From: an uncultured Thiotrichaceae bacterium
Lineage (GTDB): Bacteria > Pseudomonadota > Gammaproteobacteria > Thiotrichales > Thiotrichaceae
DNA length: 6,706 nucleotides
Assembly: GCA_902727945.1 (NCBI GenBank)
Contig: CACVAV010000160.1
Span: 1 to 6,706 of the forward strand
Direction of reading: 5' to 3'
Shown: positions 1 to 4,885 of the stretch, in pieces
Layout of the letters: each line of letters begins with the position of its first letter
Position numbering within the stretch: the stretch's first letter is position 1
Made by a program: the position numbers and the translations under genes
The notes under the pieces: generated by a model
What the model was told of the DNA's origin: nothing
What the model saw: only the letters and a program-made list of their open reading frames with translations
Database searches by the model: none

Positions 1-1784
1 ATGGTCGATGAACCCTGTCTGGGAATCATGCTTGAAATACCAATGCTGACGGTGAATTGCACTTGTTTGTTCCGGTAGTCCAGCCGCAATCTTTCAGTGC
101 ATTGCCTGACCCGTTCTGCGATCAGATGCGCACCGCTGATATTGGTATTTGGTAACATAATAATAAATTCCTCACCGCCGTAGCGGGCAACAATGTCTTC
201 CGGACGCTGGACGCTGTTTTTCAGAATGGCACCCATCTGAATGAGGCATTGATCACCAAATAAATGGCCATAGTCATCATTGACTTGTTTGAAGTGATCA
301 ATATCGATAAGCATTAATGAAAGAAAGTCTTTTTGCCTGCGGATGCGTTGCCATTCGTATTCAATCTGCTGATTAAAATGACGGCGATTAAATATGCCGG
401 TCAAGCCATCCAGCCGTGCCAGTTGATCCAGCTTACAGTTGGCCTTGGTCAGGCTGTGCATCGCTGTTTCAAGTTTGTGTGTACGTTCTTTAACTTTTTC
501 TTCCAGGTGCTGTGTCGTTTGTTTTTGCAGTAATAATAAGCTGTTTTGTGTTTCACGGGTTTTGCGCTCATACCTGAGTGCAGATTCCTGGGCCAGCATA
601 CGTGCATCGCGCTCTTTTTTGATGTTTCTGGCCAGTGCAAAAGAAATCAAGGCGGCTTCCATGGTTGAGCCGATTAACATCGCATTTTCGGTGACTAACA
701 TCTGAGTCTGGAGACCAAGGCGACCAAGGACAAACAGAAGGGTGCCGTTTAACAGGAATAACCAGGCGACGGTTAGAATTTGAGCGGATTGATTGCCCTT
801 GAATGATAAGTTGACAAGAATGATCAACGGCACTAAGGCACTGGCCGCCCCCATAGCTGCCGTTAGCTGCAGGAGAACCTCATAGGGCATGAAGTAGCCG
901 GTGGCTATGATAAACAAAGGAAGGCCTATGCCTGCTTTTAATGTAAAAATAATTTTTGCATTATCTTCTTTTTTTAAATTTAAAAAATTCAATATAAATA
1001 ATGAACTGGTTATCATAGCGATAAAGGCAGATAGCGGGATGCTCATGTGGTTGAAAAATATTTTTTCCGGCCAGAAATATTGGTAGCCAAGACCCTTCTG
1101 AGTCAGCTGAAAGTAGATAATAGCGCCTGTGAAAAATACGTAATAGAGGTAACTCTTCTGGTTGGTGGAAAAATACAGCAGCAAGTTGTAAATTAACATG
1201 ATGGATAAAAATCCAAAGAATAAGCCCAATAAAAATACTTCATGTTGGTCAGCGGCAAAAAAATCATGACTCTTCCATACCTTCACAGGAAGATAGATTG
1301 TGTCGGTGCTTTGCAGGCGCACAATAGCCCTTAGCTTTTCTTTTGGGGCGACTGTCTGCGGGAATAGAAATGAGCGATGATTTAGCGGCCTGCTATTAAA
1401 AGGCTGTAGGTCACCTGTATGGTAGTTGGCTATAATTTTATCAGCATCCACCAGGTACACATCAATTTTATCATGAAGCGGGAATGCAATTTCAAGCAGC
1501 ATGGATGTTTCAATGTCATGCTTGTTCTCGAAAGGTAAGCTCAGCCAGAAGATGCTGCTGCTAAAGCCGAAGTTCGGGTAACGCAGCTGGGCGGTATGCC
1601 ATTGGGTCGATAAATCCTGCTTAAGGATGTCATCAAAAGTCATGGTGCCTGTTTTGTCTTCTAACCAGTGCATGGATGCTTGTTCTTCCGGCGCTGGTTT
1701 TTTTTGGAAGCAACCTGCCATATTGATGATTAATAGCATACATAGCATTACCTTGAGTAAGCTGGTTTTCACCGGATTATTCAT
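1..1784 (-). CDS. 7TMR-DISM sensor diguanylate cyclase (GGDEF), C-terminus cut by window edge
   Basis: Inner-membrane sensor enzyme predicted to make cyclic di-GMP from two GTP. My minus-strand translation from the ATG at 1784 is open for 594 codons to the window edge, so only the extreme C-terminus is missing. Order: hydrophobic N-terminal signal (residues 9-24) ending in M-A-G-C with C25 as a possible lipidation site; periplasmic 7TMR-DISM type 2 beta domain (about 38-175); seven hydrophobic segments (about 183-205, 211-229, 246-268, 279-299, 302-327, 335-356, 362-386); charged, probably coiled-coil linker (387-455); GGDEF domain from about 457. Catalytic features are intact: DIDHFK (D494), N502, D511 and GGEEF at 536-540. 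An RPED inhibitory I-site sits at 527-530, exactly five residues before GGEEF, so product inhibition is expected. No EAL domain is visible. The gene is divergent from the peroxiredoxin gene. No strong ribosome binding site precedes the ATG (only AAAAAG), so the start is likely but not certain. The ligand is unknown. Confidence 0.93.
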   Translation of the reverse strand, partial: MNNPVKTSLLKVMLCMLLIINMAGCFQKKPAPEEQASMHWLEDKTGTMTFDDILKQDLSTQWHTAQLRYPNFGFSSSIFWLSLPFENKHDIETSMLLEIAFPLHDKIDVYLVDADKIIANYHTGDLQPFNSRPLNHRSFLFPQTVAPKEKLRAIVRLQSTDTIYLPVKVWKSHDFFAADQHEVFLLGLFFGFLSIMLIYNLLLYFSTNQKSYLYYVFFTGAIIYFQLTQKGLGYQYFWPEKIFFNHMSIPLSAFIAMITSSLFILNFLNLKKEDNAKIIFTLKAGIGLPLFIIATGYFMPYEVLLQLTAAMGAASALVPLIILVNLSFKGNQSAQILTVAWLFLLNGTLLFVLGRLGLQTQMLVTENAMLIGSTMEAALISFALARNIKKERDARMLAQESALRYERKTRETQNSLLLLQKQTTQHLEEKVKERTHKLETAMHSLTKANCKLDQLARLDGLTGIFNRRHFNQQIEYEWQRIRRQKDFLSLMLIDIDHFKQVNDDYGHLFGDQCLIQMGAILKNSVQRPEDIVARYGGEEFIIMLPNTNISGAHLIAERVRQCTERLRLDYRNKQVQFTVSIGISSMIPRQGSST

Positions 1785-1908
1785 GTGACTTTTTATTGGC
1801 ATCAATAATGATGGTTTTTTTACGCGGAAAATAATCACTGTGTTCAAGGCATGCTGTTAATGGGCTATTGTTGTTTTTATGAGCGCTATCTTGGTTTCAT
1901 TATTACAT

Positions 1909-1933
1909 AAGTCTTAATGAGCAATTAATACTT
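1909..1933. promoter_or_regulatory. Operator-like inverted repeat in the divergent region
   Basis: Two 10-base arms, AAGTCTTAAT and ATTAATACTT, flank a 5-base spacer (GAGCA) and match as reverse complements at 9 of 10 positions. The dyad is centred at 1921, about 137 bases from the cyclase start and 152 from the peroxiredoxin start. Its size suits a dimeric regulator site, but I recognise no specific regulator consensus. AT-rich dyads also occur by chance, so function is inference. Confidence 0.3.
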
Positions 1934-2006
1934 CTGGATGAGCTGGGCCAAGCGCCATCAAATGAATGCCTTAAGCAGCGTTGATGCCCGAAAACAGACA
2001 CAAAGC

Positions 2007-2036
2007 TTGTATTGAATGCACTCAGTCGCGTAAATT
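2007..2036 (+). promoter_or_regulatory. Possible sigma70 promoter for the peroxiredoxin gene
   Basis: TTGTAT (2007-2012) and TAAATT (2031-2036) are 18 bases apart, matching the consensus -35 and -10 boxes at 3/6 and 4/6 positions. Transcription would start near 2043 and give a leader of about 30 bases containing the strong ribosome binding site. The match is weak. Confidence 0.25.
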
Positions 2037-2060
2037 ACCCCTTTTAAAACCACCTTATAC

Positions 2061-2066
2061 AAGGAG
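2061..2066 (+). promoter_or_regulatory. Shine-Dalgarno that fixes the peroxiredoxin start
   Basis: AAGGAG abuts an ATG at 2067 with no spacer but lies 6 bases before a second in-frame ATG at 2073. The normal spacing favours 2073, which removes two residues (Met-Gln) from the longest reading. Confidence 0.8.
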
Positions 2067-2072
2067 ATGCAG

Positions 2073-2546
2073 ATGATTCAGGTTGGAGATCAAATTCCGG
2101 ATGCGGCTGTGACAGTTGCAGGTCAGGACGGCCATGAGAATGTTAATGCGCAGTCGCTGTTTTCCGGTAAAAAAGTAGTGATGTTTGCGGTGCCGGGTGC
2201 ATTTACTCCGACATGCTCAGAGTCACACCTGCCCGGCTATGTGGTAGCGGCGGATCAATTCAAAGCGAAAGGCGTTGATTCCATTGTATGCCTGTCAGTG
2301 AATGATGCGTTTGTTATGTCGGCATGGGGTGCGTCGCAAAATGCTGATAATATCACTATGCTGGCTGATGGCGGCGGTGCGCTGACTAAAGCCATGGGCA
2401 TGGAAATGGAAACGGCTGATTTTGGCGGAACCCGTTCTCAGCGTTATGCAATGGTTGTGGATAATGGTGTGGTGAGCCTGTTGAATGTAGAGCCACCACA
2501 GACCTTTGAAGGCAGTAAAGCCGAAGTGATTCTGGCAGCACTTTGA
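2073..2546 (+). CDS. Peroxiredoxin, Prx5/PrxII type (thiol peroxidase)
   Basis: Cytoplasmic thiol peroxidase reducing hydrogen peroxide and organic hydroperoxides; no signal peptide is present. The product is 157 residues, the usual size for a single-domain Prx5/PrxII protein. The active-site motif P-G-A-F-T-P-T-C is at residues 41-48, giving P41, T45 and peroxidatic C48. The conserved Arg is R124 in the R-S-Q-R-Y segment before M-V-V-D-N-G. A second Cys, C73 in I-V-C-L-S-V-N-D, sits where plant and bacterial PrxII enzymes carry theirs and could form an intramolecular disulfide. No glutaredoxin domain is fused, so the electron donor (glutaredoxin/GSH or thioredoxin) must be encoded elsewhere. 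The start at 2073 is chosen from Shine-Dalgarno spacing. The gene is transcribed alone: the gene upstream is divergent and the one downstream is convergent. A functional link to c-di-GMP signalling by the neighbour is possible but unsupported. Confidence 0.95.
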   Translation: MIQVGDQIPDAAVTVAGQDGHENVNAQSLFSGKKVVMFAVPGAFTPTCSESHLPGYVVAADQFKAKGVDSIVCLSVNDAFVMSAWGASQNADNITMLADGGGALTKAMGMEMETADFGGTRSQRYAMVVDNGVVSLLNVEPPQTFEGSKAEVILAAL

Positions 2547-2573
2547 TCCAGCCGGTTTTACTGACGGAACGTT

Positions 2574-2616
2574 TGTCGCTGCTGCCATGTTTGCTCAGCG
2601 ACAGCACCGCAGGTGC
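2574..2616. terminator. Tandem hairpins in the convergent prx/HlyU-family gap
   Basis: TGTCGCTG (2574-2581) pairs perfectly with CAGCGACA (2596-2603) around a 14-base loop. It is followed directly by GCACC (2604-2608) pairing with GGTGC (2612-2616) around 3 bases. The hairpins fill the gap between two convergent genes, where a shared bidirectional terminator is expected. Neither strand has a T-run after the stems, so classic intrinsic termination is not shown; they may instead protect mRNA 3' ends. Confidence 0.4.
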
Positions 2617-2618
2617 AG

Positions 2619-2891
2619 CTACCTGAAAAGCCCGTCGCCCAGCTGATCAATGGTCAGTTTCGCTTTGCGTATGGTTTCCTCTGCGCATGCGTCGGCACTG
2701 CCTAACAAATCCGCGCGGAAAAATGGGTGGCTCTGCTCATCTTTGGTAATAACACCACACACGCGGTATTGTCCGCCATCACTTTGTGGCGTTGGGGTGA
2801 TAGTGTAACCCTTGTATTCTTCAGCAGGAAAAGCGGCCGCTGATTTTCCGCCTGCTGTAAACAGGGATTTTACGTTATCCAGAAAACTCAT
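2619..2891 (-). CDS. Small HlyU-family (PF10115-type) protein, 90 aa
   Basis: A 90-residue cytoplasmic protein of the small family labelled 'transcriptional activator HlyU' in domain databases. The family pattern is clear: a short amphipathic start M-S-F-L-D-N-V-K-S-L-F with a Gly/Ala linker (about 1-20), then E-E-Y-K-G-Y-T-I-T-P (24-33), G-G-Q-Y-R-V-C-G (39-46), F-F-R-A-D (57-61) and a C-terminal helix ending near D-Q-L-G-D. The length equals the family norm. The Vibrio HlyU regulator studied in toxin control is an ArsR-type winged-helix protein; I see no helix-turn-helix here, so a DNA-binding role should not be assumed. The ATG at 2891 is preceded by TATGGAAATATT, a modest ribosome binding site. 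The reading frame stays open upstream to 3089, but that would run antisense into scpB and adds no family sequence. It is divergent from scpB and convergent with the peroxiredoxin gene. Confidence 0.88.
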   Translation of the reverse strand: MSFLDNVKSLFTAGGKSAAAFPAEEYKGYTITPTPQSDGGQYRVCGVITKDEQSHPFFRADLLGSADACAEETIRKAKLTIDQLGDGLFR

Positions 2892-2962
2892 AATATTTCC
2901 ATAGTGGGTGGTGGTTGAACCTGAGGTATGATTCCACCATAGATTGCTGGATAAAACAAACC
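2892..2962. promoter_or_regulatory. Divergent promoter region of HlyU-family gene and scpB
   Basis: This short gap must contain promoters for two divergent genes. Toward scpB, TTGAAC (2915-2920) matches the -35 consensus at 4/6, but the best -10, TAGATT (2940-2945), is 19 bases away, so the assignment is weak. TGGTGG (2909-2914) and CCACCA (2934-2939) form a 6-bp inverted repeat, and CCATAG occurs twice (2899-2904 and 2938-2943). None matches a known operator that I recognise. Confidence 0.3.
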
Positions 2963-2966
2963 GGAG
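2963..2966 (+). promoter_or_regulatory. Shine-Dalgarno indicating a TTG start for scpB
   Basis: GGAG ends 7 bases before the in-frame TTG at 2974, an ideal spacing. The alternative in-frame TTG at 2944 has no purine-rich motif at a suitable distance. No in-frame ATG exists near the conserved N-terminus. Confidence 0.65.
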
Positions 2967-2973
2967 CCACCTG

Positions 2974-3573
2974 TTGATTGATAAACTGTCTGTTATTCTT
3001 GAAGCTATTTTGCTGACAGCTGATAAGCCCTTGTCAGTTGAGCGTCTGGAAAAGTATTTCCTACCGGAAGAGGGTGTGAGCCGAACCATGATGCGGGATG
3101 CGCTGGCGACTTTGGCGGGACAATGTGAAAACCGTAGCTTTGAATTAAAGGAAACCGGCAGTGGTTACCGTTTGCAAACCCGCCAGGATTTTCAGCAATG
3201 GGTGGTCAAACACCATGAGGAAAAACCACCTAAATATTCACGGGCCTTTCTTGAAACACTGTCACTGATTGCATGGCGGCAACCGATTACCCGTGCTGAA
3301 ATTGAAGAAATCCGTGGTGTGGGTATTAACTCGAATGTGATCAGAACTTTGTTAGAGCGTGAATGGATCAGGGTTTTAGGTCATAAAGAAGTTCCCGGTC
3401 GCCCTGAAATGTTAGGCACGACACGTCAGTTTCTGGATTACTTTAATCTGAAATCATTGGATGAGTTGCCAAGTCTGACAGCGATCCGTGATCTGGATGT
3501 GGAGAGCCTGCCGCTGGCGTTATTGACCGAGTCCGACGCTGCCAATCCTGACGAGGAAGGGTTGACCCGTTAG
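2974..3573 (+). CDS. scpB: Segregation and condensation protein ScpB
   Basis: ScpB is the winged-helix (kite) subunit of the SMC-ScpAB condensin complex. It dimerises and binds the C-terminal part of the kleisin ScpA to help organise and segregate the chromosome. With the TTG start the product is 199 residues, a normal length. The first winged-helix domain is about residues 1-80 (I-L-E-A-I-L-L-T-A-D-K-P-L-S near the start, then G-Y-R-L-Q-T). The second is about 88-160, with the family hallmarks L-S-L-I-A-W-R-Q-P-I-T-R-A-E-I (96-110), the helix R-G-V-G-I-N-S-N-V-I-R-T-L-L (114-127) and V-P-G-R-P-E-M-L (140-147). The tail after about 165 is acidic and probably disordered. A longer form starting at TTG 2944 would add 10 residues. 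scpA is usually directly upstream, but here the upstream neighbour is a divergent unrelated gene, and the rluB sometimes found downstream is also absent. The gene appears to be monocistronic. Confidence 0.94.
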   Translation: MIDKLSVILEAILLTADKPLSVERLEKYFLPEEGVSRTMMRDALATLAGQCENRSFELKETGSGYRLQTRQDFQQWVVKHHEEKPPKYSRAFLETLSLIAWRQPITRAEIEEIRGVGINSNVIRTLLEREWIRVLGHKEVPGRPEMLGTTRQFLDYFNLKSLDELPSLTAIRDLDVESLPLALLTESDAANPDEEGLTR

Positions 3574-3594
3574 AAAAATCTGATCAACCCTTTT
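3557..3594 (+). terminator. Intrinsic terminator overlapping the scpB stop codon
   Basis: AAGGGTTGA (3557-3565) pairs perfectly with TCAACCCTT (3584-3592), a 9-bp stem with an 18-base loop that contains the TAG stop (3571-3573). The stem runs into TTTT (3591-3594). The left arm lies in the last codons of scpB. The T-tract is short and the loop long, so efficiency may be modest. On the minus strand no T-tract follows, so it serves the plus strand. Confidence 0.55.
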
Positions 3595-3613
3595 ATGGAT
3601 AAATGAGCAAGCC

Positions 3614-4729
3614 TTAGCCTGATTTACCGAGGTTGTATGTGCTGATGCGATCAAGCCATTGGGATAAGAGGCGTGCTTCACGTTTATCTGCTGGTGCGTT
3701 TGCAATACGACGAATCAGCACATCATCAGCGGAACGCCTGAATTCAGCCAGTGCTGCGGAGCCGGGTTTTACGGTTTGCATTTCCTGTAGTACCTGCAAT
3801 AGCCCCCAGCCCTGACCACTATAGCGTTCAGCCGGATTTATACCGCTGCCCTTAAACTGGATGTAGTCAAGCAGCGGGTAAATACCGCCCGGTGACCTTT
3901 CTACCGTCAGGTAATTGTTCTGCACCCGTTGCCGCTCATTAGGCGGTAAGTTTTGCAACATGGCCGGGAGCGTTTGTTTTAATCGTGCCATCATGAAGTT
4001 TGCCTGTAAGTTCAGAGTTTTATTCATGAAAGCATGTAATTCTCTTACCTGTGGATCATTTCTTGCGCGGGCAAACGTAGCGCTATTAGACCAGGGTGCA
4101 CCTTCCTGGTACTGATTGGCCAGCCAGGCCGGAAGTTGCGCGCCGTTTGCTTTTGCGTAATTCAGAAAGACCGGAAATGACTCATTATATTGACCCTTTT
4201 TATTGCTTGGATACCAGATGAAATGGCCAATTCCCAGAGTGACGAAATTACCTCGCTCATTCCAGTTAATTAATTTTTCAGGGTTGCCAGCTGTTTGATT
4301 TTTCAGGATACGTCCGGACAGCCAGCTCAGATTTTGCAACCGGCCCTTTTGGGGTGTGCTGACCGTATTAGCGGGTGTAATGATTTTAGGTGGTGCCGCT
4401 GTTTTATTGCTCACCGGATGAGCCAAAGGCAGTGTGACGGCCGGAATCGGGGCGGGCGAATAGGATGCTGGAATGGCTTTAGCAATAGCTAAAGTGGATG
4501 TTGGTGCGGCTGCAATAATGGCGGGTGCGGCGGGTGTATTACTCCGCTGCGGCGACGTACCCGCAATATTTGGCTGAGTCATAAATGGGTCAGCTTGCGG
4601 GACATAGTTTGTCATCGGGTTTTTTGGCAGCAGATTTGGAATAACGATGCCCGGGTTAACCGGGACAGGTATGCTTGAGCATGCACAGAGTAATCCTGAG
4701 AGACTACTCAGGAGGATGAGGTTTTTCAT
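3614..4729 (-). CDS. Conserved lipoprotein of unnamed family with lysozyme-like GIGH motif
   Basis: A 371-residue predicted outer-membrane lipoprotein. The N-terminus M-K-N-L-I-L-L ends in the lipobox L-C-A-C with lipidated C17; Ser at +2 fits export to the outer membrane under the Lol rule. Residues about 20-128 form a Pro/Ala/Thr-rich, probably flexible tether. The conserved domain is about 130-371. It carries W-N-E-R-G-N-F-V-T-L-G-I-G-H-F-I-W-Y-P (156-174), G-I-Y-P-L-L-D-Y-I-Q-F-K-G-S-G (282-296) and E-R-Y-S-G-Q-G-W-G-L-L-Q-V-L (301-314). I recall similar proteins annotated as hypothetical in other proteobacteria, but know no assigned function. E...G-x-x-T-x-G-I-G-H resembles the active-site stretch of GH24 (T4-type) lysozymes, so peptidoglycan binding or cleavage is a reasonable but unproven inference. 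The ATG at 4729 has AAGGG (4736-4740) 6 bases upstream. It lies downstream of rne on the same strand but has its own candidate promoter. Confidence 0.85.
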   Translation of the reverse strand: MKNLILLSSLSGLLCACSSIPVPVNPGIVIPNLLPKNPMTNYVPQADPFMTQPNIAGTSPQRSNTPAAPAIIAAAPTSTLAIAKAIPASYSPAPIPAVTLPLAHPVSNKTAAPPKIITPANTVSTPQKGRLQNLSWLSGRILKNQTAGNPEKLINWNERGNFVTLGIGHFIWYPSNKKGQYNESFPVFLNYAKANGAQLPAWLANQYQEGAPWSNSATFARARNDPQVRELHAFMNKTLNLQANFMMARLKQTLPAMLQNLPPNERQRVQNNYLTVERSPGGIYPLLDYIQFKGSGINPAERYSGQGWGLLQVLQEMQTVKPGSAALAEFRRSADDVLIRRIANAPADKREARLLSQWLDRISTYNLGKSG

Positions 4730-4761
4730 TATTGGCCCTTTTATTAGTAATTTATATTTTT

Positions 4762-4790
4762 ATCATAGGGTAGTTTGATGTATTTATCGA
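4762..4790 (-). promoter_or_regulatory. Candidate sigma70 promoter for the lipoprotein gene
   Basis: On the minus strand TCGATA (-35, at 4790-4785, 4/6 match) and TATGAT (-10, at 4767-4762, 5/6 match) are separated by exactly 17 bases. Transcription would start near 4755, giving a leader of about 25 bases that contains the AAGGG ribosome binding site. This suggests transcription independent of rne. Confidence 0.45.
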
Positions 4791-4833
4791 TACAAAGTTT
4801 CATTTATCCGGAAAATTTGCGAAGTTATTTTTA

Positions 4834-4864
4834 ATCCGGAGCTGCTGAAACAGCAACCCCGGAT
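4834..4864 (-). terminator. Strong hairpin 21 bases after the rne stop codon
   Basis: The 31-base element folds almost end to end. On the minus strand ATCCGG pairs with CCGGAT at the base, and GTTGCTG pairs with CAGCAGC (one G-U pair) around a TTT loop, with a single mismatch between the blocks. Its position between rne and the next gene suits a 3' end. What follows on the minus strand is A-rich rather than T-rich, so this may be a stability hairpin or a factor-assisted terminator rather than a classic intrinsic one. Confidence 0.45.
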
Positions 4865-4885
4865 CAGGCTTTATCATTCAGTTAA

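Larger units (their letters stand above)
1785..2060. other. Divergent intergenic region between cyclase and peroxiredoxin genes
   Basis: This AT-rich gap separates two genes read away from each other, so it must hold both promoters. I see an operator-like dyad near its middle (1909-1933) and a weak sigma70-like site before the peroxiredoxin gene, each listed separately. On the minus side a TTGAAC (1842-1847) could be a -35 box for the cyclase, but no good -10 lies 16-18 bases from it. No small ORF with a ribosome binding site and no RNA gene is evident. Confidence 0.6.

Noticed and set aside
333..1086. Small plus-strand ORFs within the cyclase region
   Set aside because: They lie opposite an uninterrupted, clearly recognisable diguanylate cyclase frame and have no domain signal.
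1800..1822. CATCA-ATAA-TGATG stem followed by a T-run on the plus strand
   Set aside because: The stem is only 5 bp and AT-rich, and no plus-strand gene lies upstream to terminate, so it is unlikely to be a real terminator.
1864..1889. Two GCTAT copies 21 bases apart upstream of the peroxiredoxin gene, considered as an OxyR site
   Set aside because: The matching ATAG half-sites expected 7 bases before each CTAT are absent (CTGT and TTTT instead), and the spacing is 21 rather than 22.
2892..3089. N-terminal extension of the HlyU-family reading frame
   Set aside because: It runs antisense through the start of scpB, adds no recognisable family sequence, and the ATG at 2891 gives the expected family length.
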